A stretch of 64,000 nucleotides of DNA, taken from Microvelia longipes. Its lineage: Eukaryota > Arthropoda > Insecta > Hemiptera > Veliidae. The notes under the pieces were generated by a model. The model saw only the letters and a list, made by a program, of their open reading frames with translations, searched no databases and was not told where the DNA came from. The stretch lies in the NCBI GenBank assembly GCA_018340805.1, contig JACMZG010001913.1, forward strand, positions 18,659,430 to 18,723,429. Direction: 5' to 3'. Shown here in pieces: positions 13,507 to 25,544 of this stretch (its first letter is position 1; every line of letters starts with the position of its first letter). The position numbers and the translations under genes are program-made.

Positions 13507-14796
13507 ATTGTGAGACTCCACGGCTCAATCAATCAAATATATAAGACTTAGATTTATCGCACACATTTAGAACCACCACTTGGTTACAAACACAACACAC
13601 AGAACTACTAAATTTATTTACACTAAATTTAATCTTTATTATAAACATTCGGAATACTATCTTTACTTGGTCTCAGAGTGGCATGAAATAAATAACATTT
13701 TTACTTTTAGAGATTTGACTTGTGAGATTTAACATTTTTAAAATTATTTTTAAAAACCATTTTTCCTCTAAAATCAATTTAAACAAAAATATTAACATAG
13801 CGGAGTAATTTATTTTTATGCCACAAGGTAAATTTAACTGAATAAAATACTTCGCACACCATTAGTATTAGGGACTATATATGCAACAAACAACTCCCTC
13901 ACACACAAATATATATATATATATATATATATCTATATTATATAAATTATATATATATATATATCATTTAACGTCGATTTTTGTAATGAAGTTAATTTTT
14001 TTGATTTATGCTCAGATAAAAAATTATTCCCTTGATAGTTATAATTTATCAAAATCTCACAGTAAATCTTAGACAACTATTATTCCACTTGTGGTGTATT
14101 AAGAAAAAGATAACCAAAAATCAAAATTAAATCCCTTGTTTTATATAATAAATAGAACACTTTAATTTAAAAAAAATGTTTTTATTATTATTTCTCTAAT
14201 AAACAATAAAAGATTTCTATATCATTTTATTGTGAATATTAGACAAATTAAAACAAGTTTTTTTTTAAATTAATCAAAACAATATCACAAAATCTCGGTT
14301 AAAACAACAATTTGTTGTTTGTTTGTTAAAACAAACATTTGTTCTTTGGACAAATAGACTTAATGAAAAAGTAATATTTTTTGATTAGGTTATTCTTTTG
14401 TATATGCATATGCCCCCCCCCCCCTATTACAATAATGATTCAAAAAGTTTTAGGGAAACCTTGGCTAAACGCTCTATTTTTGTATATATTAAGATGTTAA
14501 ATAATCTATTATTAAGTTATAAATATTTATGAGGTGCCTAGAAATATATAGCGAAGTACAGTAGCAAAAGTTTGACATTTGAATACATTCATAAGTTATA
14601 CTACAATTGTTCAATTTATTCCTCAAGAACAGATTTGGACTATTTATGCATTTTTGCACTTTTACTGTTTTTGAGAATAAAAACTCAGCGTATTTTTTTT
14701 AGGTACCATCATACCTAAATGCTAATTAATAAAATAAATATACTTACTAATGTTGCACTTATATTATAACTATATCTATACTAAAACTAATTTGAA
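13507..14796 (+). repeat. long interspersed repeat, copy 1 (pairs with 35089-36286)
   Basis: This copy starts at 'attgtgagactccacggctc' and ends at 'ctaaaactaatttgaa'. The same sequence occurs in the same orientation at 35089-36286. Homology runs along the whole length and stops at the same two points, so these are two insertions of one element of about 1.2 kb. This copy is longer, with an extra TA tract (about 13909-13965), a 13-C run at 14411 and many one-base insertions. No long ORF, obvious terminal inverted repeat or matching LTR ends were seen, so the class is unknown. Confidence 0.8.
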
Positions 14797-14814
14797 TTTT
14801 AATTTTAATTTTAC

Positions 14815-15590
14815 TTACCTTCAGCGTGTTCCCCATCCCATTAATTTTCAGCAGTGTTCCCTATCCCATTACTTTACTCAGTCAGTGTTCAGCCATCCCA
14901 TTAATTCATTCTTAGCAGTGTTCTCCCATATCCATTATCACTTCAGCAGTGTTCCCCATCCCCATTAATTATTTCAGCAGACGTTCCCCAACTTAATTCA
15001 CTTCAAGCATGTTCCCCATCCAATTACTACTTCAGCATGTTCAACATCCCATTAATCACTTCAGCAGTGTTTCCCATCCCATTACTTACTTCAGCAGTGT
15101 TCCCATCCATTACTTACTTCAGCAGTGGTTCACCATCCCATTAATCACTCCCAGGTTCCCCATCCCATTACTTACTTTCTGAAGGTGTTCCCCATCCAAT
15201 TACTTACTTACAGCAGTATTCCCCATCCCCATTACTTAAGTAGGCATGGAAATGTATTAGTGTGATATCTACAAATCTGTCTAAATAATTTAGTCAAGCT
15301 TAAAAAGTGCTGAATATCACAAAAGTGTGTTCAACATCCCATTAATCACTTCAGCAGTATTCCCCATCCCATTACTTAAGTAGGCAATGGAAATGTATTA
15401 GTGTGATATCTACAAATCTGTCTAAATAATTTAGTGCAAGCTTAAAAAGTGCTGAATATCACAAAAGTGTGTTCACCATCCCATTAATCACTTCAGCAGT
15501 GTTTCCCATCCCATTACTTACTTCAGCAGTATTCCCCATCCCATTACTTAAGTAGGCAATGGAAATGTATTATTTTTCCCCTATTAAAGA
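14815..15590 (+). repeat. 30-bp minisatellite with embedded ~70-bp cassette
   Basis: A unit of about 30 bp, roughly 'ttcagcagtgttccccatcc' plus 'cattacttac', is repeated from 14815 to 15235 with considerable variation. From 15236 the array is interrupted two times by a cassette reading 'aagtaggcaatggaaatg', then 'gtgtgatatctacaaatctg' and on to 'gtgctgaatatcacaaaa'. The array then ends with a third, truncated start of the cassette at 15550. The inner part of the cassette also occurs alone at 26541-26612. Confidence 0.85.
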
Positions 15591-15964
15591 CACTTCTGAA
15601 TCCTAGCGGGAGATTGCACAAGGTAGAAATCAATGAAAGCTAAGTTAGCTTCTCATAGTCAACAGAATGAGTTGTCCAACTACTGCTCTTTTACATCATT
15701 TGTTTTGCATATAAATATTTTGAATCAGAGGGATAAGGCGTTTAAATATTAACACACGCGTTTTAGGAGATAGAGAAATCGAAGCAAACTTATCTTTTTA
15801 GTAGATTGTAAAAATGATTATGTTACTATATTTTCGCGATTCTTATACTTTAAAAATTGTTATGTTCTCATTACGTTGTTATATTTATATACAGTATCTT
15901 TAACTACCTCTGTAATTTTTATTTCCCTCTTCAGGAAGGGTAAGTTGCAGTAAATTTATTTATA

Positions 15965-16225
15965 TGCATACAAGACAAAAATCGGGTACCTCAGAATTTT
16001 CCCTTACAACATTGAACTCGCTTCGCTCGTCCTCAGAATGGTATGATTATCTAATGCTTGAGGAATAATACTTCGATCTCATTACACTCAACCTTAGAAA
16101 AAAATGTTTATCTTAAGTATAGGATGTTATGAAATCGGACTTATTTTCCTATTCCTCAGAATGTAATGAAAGTCTAAGGTGGTTAACGTCGACTCGCTGC
16201 GCTCGACCTCAGAACAAAGTGGTTA
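15965..16225 (-). repeat. diverged tail of the composite GCGAAGCGAG repeat family
   Basis: The words 'cgggtacctcagaattttcc', 'gaactcgcttcgctcgtcct' and a second 'gactcgctgcgctcgacctc' recur with spacings like those in the tails of the composite repeats at 54900-54985, 56560-56710 and 59290-59380. No 5S-like segment was seen next to it. Confidence 0.5.
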
Positions 16226-16503
16226 ATCTAAAGTGAAAAAGATTGATATTTACTTTATTTATGTAAGTTGGACGGTGTGATACTTTTGTCTGTTTAACCG
16301 ACACCTTGACCCCTGACTTGAGGTAAACTTACCGTATAAATGTTGTTTTTTACTTTTCCTTGCCAACTACCGTAGGTATAAAAATAAAGTAATCGTGTTC
16401 ACACTAAAAATCCAAAACCCGAAGTGCCATCAATATTATTCGTTTCAGGCATTTATTATGGCGTTTCTGCCTGAGTCTTTCTGTATTACGCATTACTCCC
16501 GCT

Positions 16504-16529
16504 GGTGGTATGACCAAAGTCATACCACC
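16504..16529. repeat. perfect 11-bp hairpin
   Basis: GGTGGTATGAC (16504-16514) is followed after CAAA by its exact reverse complement (16519-16529). The hairpin lies in a locally GC-richer stretch (16395-16600). Function unknown. Confidence 0.7.
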
Positions 16530-16985
16530 GCGTATGACTTAAGTTTGAATAAGTTTATCACCAATCATAGAACCTACGTAAAGATGGTGTACTAAACAAT
16601 AACATCTAGGGAACAAGGGAAACGATTGCAGCGCTGGGTGGCCACTACGGAAAAATGAGCAACTAACGAGTTAAATTTACCTGATAATCCCGCCTTTTTT
16701 TTAACCTGAACGCGGTTCAGGTTCAACCGTTAAGAACAGGGAGTATTGCAGGACTGACGCATATTGCGGGGCTAGTGGGGCAACTTTTACTAACAAAATT
16801 TTTTTTCCTGTTTATTATTATCTTTGTTGTTATTGTCGCATTTAGGTAATTATGATTTGACACTATCCTTAGATAGATTTACTAATTAAACAAGGCAATT
16901 ATTTAACAAAACATATATTGAATTTAATGGTATACACTATTTCTTATCTAAAAAATGAACAGATCACTCCACATTAACACTAAAA

Positions 16986-17141
16986 CACGGTTATAATCAC
17001 TTGACAGCGTGGGAAAATAATGCGAAAGACCCAATGAGGTTAGTCCTGAATGTTAAACCACGCCCACAATTTCATTTTGGACCAACCTCGTTGATACCTC
17101 AACACTATTTCCCCACGCTGTCAACTGATTATAACAGTGTG
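16986..17141. mobile_element. foldback MITE, copy 1
   Basis: The left end (CACGGTTATAATCA, then CTTGACAGCGTGGG) is the imperfect reverse complement of the right end (CCCACGCTGTCAACTG, then ATTATAACAGTG). The arms continue inward through 'aacctcgttgatacctcaac' on the right and its counterpart on the left, so nearly the whole 156 bp folds back. A second, diverged copy lies at 24093-24246, which shows that it is a mobile family. It is non-coding. Confidence 0.85.
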
Positions 17142-17399
17142 ATTTACATTAACACTAATAATTGATTATTTCATTTACAACACTAAATTTTATTGTAACT
17201 TCTACAAAAAGTTTAATATCATTTTAACAATCAAGTTGTAAAAAAATTTCACACTTAAGTAACTAATTAACTACAATTTTTATTTCATTTAAATTTATTG
17301 ATTAAAATTTATAAGTAAAAAAAATTATTAAAAAAAAATATAAGTACAAAAAAATGAGATCCTGACTGTTTTTCATCATTATTACCTCCTAAACTAATA

Positions 17400-17660
17400 G
17401 TACTGGTGCTTTGATATAATTTTTCTAGTCTCAGTTGATGGTCATGTTTTTCTTTTATAAAGTACTTTTTGACCTGCTTTGACTATGTTTTTATCTACCT
17501 TTATTCAGTAAAGTACATTTTGACCTGCTTTGATTATGTTTTTTTATCTACTTTATCAGTTACAGTACATTTTTGACTGCTGCTTTGATTATGTTTTTTA
17601 TCTACTTTATTAGGAAAGTACATTTTTGACCTGCTTTGATTATGTTTTTTATTTCTACTA
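17400..17660 (+). repeat. 57-bp tandem repeat, left flank of satellite block
   Basis: Four or five imperfect units built on 'agtacatttttgacctgctt', then 'tgattatgttttttatctac'. The same unit reappears at 20945-21225 on the far side of the satellite and in the same orientation, so the two arrays bracket the block. Confidence 0.8.
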
Positions 17661-17779
17661 TAACAAGTAATGCGTTGCATCAAGACTCACGGCAAAGAAT
17701 ACATTAAAAAAATATTATTTAAAACAAGCGAAAATGAGTTTACAAAACATTCCGAGCTATACTATTTTTAAAGTATAAC

Positions 17780-20135
17780 TCAACAAGGCTCGCCATCGCT
17801 TGCTAGTTTAGGTATCTTAACATTTATCATAGTAAAAAGGCTCGCTACGCTCGCATAGATTGCTTATTATTTATAATAATACAAAGTTAAAAAAAAGGCT
17901 CGCTTCGCTCGCTAGATTGCTTATATTTGTAATAATACACGTTAAAGATAGGCTCGCTCGCTCGACTAGATTGCTTATATTATAATAAAATATATTGTAA
18001 AAAGGCTCGCTTCGGCTCGTTGATTACCCGCATATTTATATTAATAATGGTAAAAGAAGGCTCGCTTCGCTCGCTTAGATTGCGTAGATTTATATTAATG
18101 CATATTAAAAAAGGCTACTTCGCTCGCTTGATTGCGTATATTTATAATAATAAATGGTAAAAGAAGGCTCGCTTCGCTCGCTAAATTGCGAGATTTATAA
18201 TAAATACAACATAAAAAAATAGGCTGCGCTTCGCTCGCTAGATTCCTTAATTTATAAATAAAATATATTGTAAAATAAGCTCGCTTCCGCTCACTACATT
18301 GCGTACATTTATATTTGATGCAAGTGAAGGGGCTCGCTTCGCTCGCTAGATGCGTATATTTATAATAAATATATTTGAAATAAGGCCTCTCTTCGCTCGC
18401 TAGATTGCGTAGATTTTATATTGATCAAGTAAAAGAGCCGCTTCGCTCGCTAGATTGCGTATATTTATAATAATACATAGTAAAGAAGGCTCGCTTCGCT
18501 CGCTAGATTTTGCTTATATTAATATTAATGCATTGTAAAAAAGGCTTGCTTCGCTCGCTAATTGCTTTATATTTATATTTATTTGCATAGTAAAAAAGGC
18601 TCTCTTCGCTCGCTCACGATTGCTTATATTTGTAATAATACAACGTTAAAAATAGGCTCGCTTCGCTCGCCTAGATTGCTTACTATTTATAATAATACTA
18701 CGTTAAAAATAGGCTCGCTTCGCTCCGCTAGTTTGCTTATATTACATATTAAGCATAGTAAACAAAGGCATCGCCTTCGCTCGCAGATTGCTTATATTTA
18801 TAATAATACAAACGTTAAAAATAGGCCTCGCTTCCCTTCGCTAGATTGCTTATATTTATAATAAAAATATATTGTAAAAAAGGCTCGCTTCGCTCGCTAG
18901 AATTGCTTATATTTTATAATAAAATATAATTGTAAAAAAGGCTCGCTTCGGCTCGCTTGATTGCGTATATTATATAATAAATGCTAAAAAAGAAAGGCTC
19001 GGCTTCGCTCGCTATATTGCGTAGATTTATATTAATGCATATTAAAAAAGCTAGCCTTCGCTCGCTTGATTGCGATATTTATAATAATAAATGGAAAAAA
19101 GGCTCGCTTCGCTCGCTAATTGCGTAAGATTTATAATAATACAAACATAAAAATAGGCCGCCTTCGCTCGCTAGATGCTTATTATTTATAATAAAATATA
19201 TTGTCAAATAAGACTCGCTCGCTTCGCTAGAATTGCGTAGATTTAATATTGATGCAAGTTAAAGAGCTGCTTCGCTCGCTAGATTGCGTATATTATGATA
19301 AAATATATTGTAAAATAAGCCGCTCGCTCGCTAGATGCGTAGACTTTATATTATGCAAGTACAAGAGGCTCGCTTCGCTCGCTAGATTGCCGTATATTTA
19401 ATAATATACATAGTAAGAAGGCTCGCCTTTCGCTCGCAGGTTGCTTATATTTATAAAAATAACAACGTTGACACCAATTAGCTCGCTTCGCTCGCTAGAT
19501 TGCTTATATTTATAATAAATATATTGTAAAAAAGGCTCGCTCGCTCGCTAGATTGCTTATATTTAATATTAATGCATAGTAAAAAAGGCTCGCTTCGCTC
19601 GCTTGATTGCTTATACTTTATAATAATACTACGTTAAAAATAGGCCTCGCTTCGCTCGCTAGTTTGCTATATTTTAAATATTAATGCATATAAAAAAGGC
19701 TCGCTTCGCTCGCTAGATTGCTTATATTTAAATAAAATATTATTGTAAAAAAAGCTCGCTTCGCGTAGCTAGATTGCTTATATATTAATATTAATGCATA
19801 GAAAAAAGGCTCGCTTCGCTCGCTATGATTGCTTATATTTGTAATAATAAACACGTTAAAAATAGGTCGCTTCGCTCGCTAGTTTGGCTTATATTTATAA
19901 TAAAAATATATTGTAAAAAGGCTCGCTTCGCTCCGCTAGATTGCTTATATTTAATATTAATGCATAGTAAACAAAGCTCGCTTCGCTCCCGCTAGACTTG
20001 CTTATATTTGTTTATAAATACAACGTTAAAAATAGGCTCGCTTCGTCGCTAGATTGCTTTATTTAATATCAATGCATATTAAAAAAGGCTCGCGTATATT
20101 TAAAATAATAAATAGTAAAAGAAGGCTCGCTTTAA
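17780..20135 (+). repeat. ~62-bp satellite with GCTCGCTTCGCTCGC core
   Basis: About 38 units, each with the core 'ggctcgcttcgctcgctaga' followed by 'ttgcttatatttataataat', then an AT-rich variable end such as 'acaacgttaaaaata' or 'gcatagtaaaaa'. The core is well kept while the rest varies in length and sequence, with frequent one-base indels. Short open frames inside it are by-products of the repeat. The same core appears dispersed at 56140-56400, 57385-57530 and in the tails of the composite repeats. Confidence 0.95.
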
Positions 20136-20139
20136 TTTT

Positions 20140-20830
20140 ATTTTTTTGAGTTTATTTTTAAGCCGCCATTTTTAAATTAATAAAAAATTTGAAATGTTGA
20201 CCATGAAAATATATTTTCTTTTTTAGTCTTTAAGAGCTTTTAAACGATATAAACACGATTTTTTGCTCAAAACTTTTTTATCCGGTCCGCCATATTGGCC
20301 GCCATTTTGAATATATTTTTTGAATATACCAAAAACTATACAGCTCTGACATATAGTTAAATTTTACTTGTATAAAAGTATCTAAAGTATATTACAATAG
20401 ATCTTTACTCTTTAAATTCTTATAAAATTAGTAAAAACTATTATTATATTAATTATGGCCGCCATGTGAATTTTTCGGAATTAGTATTAACATTTTTTTG
20501 TTCTAAACTAATCAAGAGCTTTACAACGATTATTACTCGAGTTATTCCTTCAATTTTAAATTTTTTGGGTTCATTATTTTAAGCCGCCATTTTTAAATTT
20601 TTCAAATTTATTTTTTGGACCATGAAACATATATTCTTTTTTCTACTCTTTAAGAGCTCTCAAACGATATACAACACGATTTTTTCGCTCAAAATTTTTT
20701 TTTATCCGGTCCGCCATTTTGGCTGCCATTTTGAAAATATTTTCCGGAATATTACCAAAGAAACTATACAGCTCTGACACATATTAGTTTTACCTGTATA
20801 CAAAATTTTCAAAAATCGGTCAATTTTTAC
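20140..20830 (+). repeat. two tandem ~420-bp units with GCCGCCATTTT words
   Basis: The series 'agccgccatttttaaatt', 'gaccatgaaa..atatattctttttt', 'taagagct..aaacgatata', 'tccggtccgccat' and 'actatacagctctgacatat' is found from 20160 and again from 20581, about 421 bp later. The minus-strand open frame at 20702-20944 begins in the second unit and is probably a by-product of the repeat. Confidence 0.8.
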
Positions 20831-20944
20831 GGCAGTTATCGCGACACGTACAAACAAACAAACACACAAACACACAAACTCACCACCACAAACACAACGC
20901 GCCGTCCCAATCTTCTGAAATGTAGAATCACTTCGTTCGTTCAA

Positions 20945-21225
20945 TTAGTAAAGTACATTTTTGACCTTTCTTAGGTAAAGTACATTTGATTATGTTTTTT
21001 ATCTACTATATTAGTAAAGTACATTTTTGACCTTCTTTGATTATTTTTTTATCTACTATATTAGTAAAATACATTTGTGACCTGCTTTATTATGTTTTTT
21101 ATCTACTTTATCAGTACAATGTACAATTTTTTATCTACTATTTATTTACGTTATTAGTAAAGTTTTTTTTCACCTGCTTTGATTGTTTTTTAATCTATAT
21201 TGATTTATTTTTATCTGCTTTGATC
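20945..21225 (+). repeat. 57-bp tandem repeat, right flank of satellite block
   Basis: Irregular units of 'agtaaagtacatttttgacc' with 'tgattatgttttttatctac', the same family and orientation as 17400-17660. Units here are more degraded and partly truncated. Confidence 0.75.
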
Positions 21226-21619
21226 GAGTGTTAAATGAAAATTAATTGCATCAGGTTTAATAATAATTCTAATAATAAAAATATTTCTACCAAGGTAATA
21301 GATTTGGCACTACAGTTAACAAACACTACTCACTACAATACTTCCAATGCAAAACAGACACCATTTGATTAAATGGTTGTAGTTTAGAATTAAGTAATTT
21401 GACGAGCAAGACAAGAACCAATAGGAGAGGTCCTACACATTTATAAACCATGAAGTTCTTTTATTTATCTTACATATCAAAGTACCTAAACAAAGAAAAT
21501 ATTCAAACTAAGGTTAAATTATAATATATAAAAAGTAGAAAATTATAAAAAAAAACAATTTAAAGTGAAGTACACAACATTTTTGGAGGGGTTATGTTTT
21601 ATTTTAAGGAGTCTAATAA

Positions 21620-21678
21620 TATATAATATATTATATATATATATATATAATATATTATATAATATATATATATATATT

Positions 21679-21709
<31 letters not shown>

Positions 21710-21712
21710 TTA
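21620..21712. repeat. TA and TTTA microsatellite
   Basis: Imperfect (TA)n with TATATATAATATAT interruptions, followed by about eight ATTT units. Confidence 0.9.
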
Positions 21713-22911
21713 TTTATTACTGTTGGTATATAAAAGCATATATAACTATAACATAACTATATATTTAAGTTATTTAGATTATAGTTTAATAATTTATTTT
21801 GCTAGATTAGATCAAATGGTTATCTATTTCATACTTTTTATCAGGAAAATGAGTCATTACTTTAATATTTAAAAGGCAGGAAAGTAGCATTTCCCTTATA
21901 TGGCTTATTTTCCTCAAATAAATACCCAGGTAGAGAGATAAAGAATAAACAGTTTGACCAACATAGGAAGATAAAAATTCATTTCAAATACATGGAAATG
22001 CACTTAAAACTACCCAGGCGGAAAAGTACTATTTCCCAGAGTGTTTAAGTTAGATTTAAAATTATGGTTCATTATAACATTTCATTATAATAACATTTTA
22101 ATTTTTGATCATTTAACTTATGCTTTCATTACTTTAATTTTAAATTAAATACAGTACATCATTTTTAGAAATTTTTAAAAATAATAAGAGATAATATTTA
22201 ACAAGCTTGAAGCTCTATATTTATGATTAAATGTTGAATGATGACTTGCATTTATTTTAGTCACATTGATTCACTTAGTTTAAATCCCAATTCGAGGGTG
22301 AGTAGATGGATTCATTGTAAGCTTCAGGGCAGGAAAGCTATTATTACTGACACGTTTGGCAAATTGTTGATCTTTGACTCTGGAGGTAATTTCCTCCTTA
22401 TTATAATTCAATTATAATAAGGCTGATAGTGTTTTAATATTTTTTTACAAGACATATAACATATTTGGTCATAAAAAATTTGAAATAGAGTTCATATATT
22501 AACCATTATACTTTTTTGACAATAAAAAACAAAACCAAAATCTGGAAGAAAATTGGGGGATAGAAAAAGCCCATTCTCAAAATAATAATAATAACACAAC
22601 AACACTTAATTTAACTTATTTAAAATAAAAGAAAACAAATATTGCACTGAGAATTCCATGATATACTAATAATGGATGGAATTATAGGCCGGAAGAGATT
22701 GACTTAACATTAACAATAAAAAGAAGCTTATTTGTTTAAATATATTTAAAACTAATTTTAATAAAAAACATAATTAACAGTCAATTTATATAAGAAAGAA
22801 AGTTGACAGCCTCTTCTTTGAATGATGAGCTTTAATATTAAAAGACATTGAAAAGCATTTGAAACATGCACTGTCAAAATTGCATAAAATGTAACCATAT
22901 TAGTATTTATT

Positions 22912-23788
22912 GCATAGGGTGGACTAAAAGCCCCCCCCCCCTCTTAAATATTGAACTGTTTGACACAAATTAATGAATTTTGGGATACTTTTTTGTAGTT
23001 GTGTAGATAACTTTGGGTGTCCTATGCATCACCAAATTTTACAAAAAAATAGAAATTTTAGATGATAAATTTTGATTGGGCCTTTTGGGTTCTAAGAATG
23101 AATGCAAGACATTTTGCCTTCAGTAAATTTTGGACAAACTATAAAAACTAGACATAATAATTCAAAATTGAAGCTAAATTATAGATATTAGAAAAAATAC
23201 GCCAAGAGTAAAAATGCCTTCTTATTGACTTAAGATAAGAATACAAATCATTTATTGCATTTTTAACAAATTCCCTGAATTGAGTAGCATTATTGACTAT
23301 AAAGTCCTTAAAAATGAAGTTAAGGAAAAACTTATTTTTGTTAATAAACCAAAAGAAAGGCATTTTTACCCCTGGCAAATTATTTTTAATGTCAATACTT
23401 AAGCTTCAATTTGAGTTAAAATGTCCAATTTTTACAAATTGAGCACTTAATCTCCCCAAAATAGTAGACTTATACAAAAATATGCAGGGGCAAAATGTCT
23501 AGTAATTATCCCTAGAACCCAAAAAGCCCAATAAAAGTATACCTTCTAATTCACTCTTATCTATTTTTTTTCAAAAATAGAATATATATACATTTTTCTC
23601 TATTTTATATTAACTTTCGAAGGCCCTTGGTGTTACAAGGGCCTTCGAAGTTAACTACACCCCCCCCCCCCTCTCTCCAAAAATAATAATTACCCTTTAC
23701 ACAAAAAAGTACCCAAAATTTCATTAATTTATATCAAATTATTCAAAATTTAAGAGGGGTAGAGGGAATTTTGGTCTACCCTGCATAT
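22912..23788. mobile_element. terminal-inverted-repeat element, family X copy 1
   Basis: The left end ('gcatagggtggactaaaag', then C-run, then 'tcttaaatattgaactgttt' and 'gaattttgggatactttttt') is the reverse complement, with differences, of the right end around 23700-23788. Internal arms also pair: 23080-23200 matches the reverse complement of 23390-23540. A strong hairpin lies at 23610-23654. A second, longer member of the family lies at 36784-38275. No transposase was seen, so it is probably non-autonomous. Confidence 0.8.
23610..23654. repeat. strong hairpin inside family X element
   Basis: TTAACTTTCGAAGGCCCTT pairs with AAGGGCCTTCGAAGTTAA across an 8-base loop, with one extra T in the left arm. 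It is directly followed by a C-run at about 23661. Confidence 0.85.
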
Positions 23789-24092
23789 ATTAAGTGCTTA
23801 GTTTTATAAGCTTGTGCTAAAATATGTAGCTGTCAGAATTTTTCTTATAATAAATTAATTATAATTACTTATCCCTAATATCAAAGTAAATTAAAATTTA
23901 TAGTTTTCTATTAACGATAAAAATGAATTAATAAGTTAAATTCAACAAATAAAAAAATATAAATTATTTTAAAAAATTAGATTAAAATAAGAACTAATAC
24001 AGGAATAATTTAGAAGTAATAATTAAGTCTAAGGAAGATATATTTTTGTGTTGAAAAAACACAATTTTCTTTTAGTAAATTCATAGTAATAA

Positions 24093-24246
24093 CACACAGC
24101 TGTTATCAGTTGACAGCGGGAAAAATATCTTGAGGGAGTCAATGAGGTAAATACTGGATGTTAAACCCCAGCCCACATATCGGATCAACCTCATTGGTTT
24201 CTCAACACTTTTCCTCACGCTGTCAACTGAATTATAACCGGGCGTT
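24093..24246. mobile_element. foldback MITE, copy 2
   Basis: Same family as 16986-17141: 'gttatcagttgacagcg' at the left and 'cacgctgtcaactgaattat' at the right, with the internal words 'ggatgttaaac', 'cccacat', 'ggatcaacctcattgg' and 'ctcaacact' in the same order. The two copies differ at many positions, so this is not a recent burst. Confidence 0.85.
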
Positions 24247-24524
24247 ACACTATAGCACAGTTTAGTAGAGGATGCATTAAAATAGCAATACTAGACATAA
24301 AATATAAAATTGTAAGGGTAAAATATATTTGTGTCCATTCTTAAATAGTATGAATGAAGGTTGTGCAATAAGCTCAAAAGGTAATTAGAGAGAAAAATGT
24401 CCTCAATATATAGAAAAGGAGTGGAAAAGATAATGAATGCACTGGCTTTATTATAAGGAAAGTTTTGATCAAAGTGGAAAAGCCTGAACAAGTTTGTTTA
24501 CATTGTTTTAAAACATTATAATAC

Positions 24525-25424
24525 GACACACGGCTAAAATCAATTGCACCCGCCAAAAATCTGTGAGGGAAAGAATTCTATTGGCTCAGACCGACCCCCG
24601 CTCTTTCCCCCTCCACTTTATGCCAACCTCAATAAAAAAATACCTTTTTCGTAATAAAATCATAAAAGGCAACACTGGTTGTAAATATTTGTAACCTCTT
24701 GTCGCTTTTATTTGCTCATTGATCTGTTCGAGTTCGTTTCGTTTCATTCCAATCTGTTTAATTCATCCAATTATTGCAGAGTTGTAATATGATCTGAGTG
24801 CCTATATTTGACGCATGGACATTGACGTATTCTTCAAGCATTTCTTGCTACACAGAGTACAGCGCAGGGTCTGTGGTCTGTCAACCAAAAGACAGCATTT
24901 TTTCGAAAATGCCAATGTCTTTCAATAGATGACATTCTTGACTTTTTTAAGTCATGAATGCATATTGTGTCATATTATTTTATAATATGAAACAATACGC
25001 ATTCAATTATACAAACATAACACAAAAAAGCAGTTTTATTTTGAAAAAAGTAAATTATAGCTGACGATTTATTAAATCGTCAAACTTTTATCAAGAACTA
25101 TTATGATCCATTGCATTACGTAATAAAACTTTAACTTCACTTAATTCATACTTCCCGAACAAATTTAATGCAACATTAGGTAAATTTATAAGATACAACG
25201 ATATTCCTCTTAAAAAGTAAATAAATAATTTTAAAAATAAAAAAATACGATATCAAATAAAAACAAATCATAAAATTCAAAACATAACCTGACTTTCAGT
25301 GTTGCCAGAGCAGGGATTTTTTTTGTTACTATAAAGAAGGGATTTTTTTATTTAAAAATGAGGGTTGAAAGCATTGAGATTTTGGCGGGGTGGCAATTGA
25401 TTTTAGCCGTGTGTCGTACTATAA
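24525..25424. mobile_element. ~900-bp element with ~40-bp terminal inverted repeats
   Basis: The left end 'tacgacacacggctaaaatc', continuing 'aattgcacccgccaaaa', matches the reverse complement of the right end near 25380-25424. Weaker pairing continues inward to the words 'ggcaacactgg' (24669) and 'cagtgttgccag' (25299). The interior has no recognised coding sequence. A direct repeat of about 27 bp ('cctga.caagtttgtttaca' and on) lies outside both ends, at 24482-24508 and 25454-25480. Confidence 0.75.
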
Positions 25425-25544
25425 GTGGGCAAGAGTTGCTTTAAAAATGAAAACCTGACAAGTTTGTTTACATTGTTTTTATTTATTTCAACGGACACAT
25501 CTGTCATAAATATAAATAAATGTGTTTTTACAACAGACTATATT

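Noticed and set aside
13507..14796. Solo LTR of a retrovirus-like element
   Set aside because: The start is TGTGAG-like but no CA end, target duplication or internal gag/pol frames were seen in either copy.
18562..18861. 99-codon open frame with repeated SLRS units
   Set aside because: It arises from the satellite sequence; neighbouring units are not in frame.
17780..20135. Regular short repeats with spacers, resembling a CRISPR array
   Set aside because: The 'spacers' are homologous to each other, units vary in length, there are no cas genes, and the DNA is clearly eukaryotic. It is a satellite.
20702..20944. 80-codon minus-strand frame next to the satellite
   Set aside because: It overlaps the second 421-bp repeat unit and a CA-rich tract; probably a by-product of the repeat.
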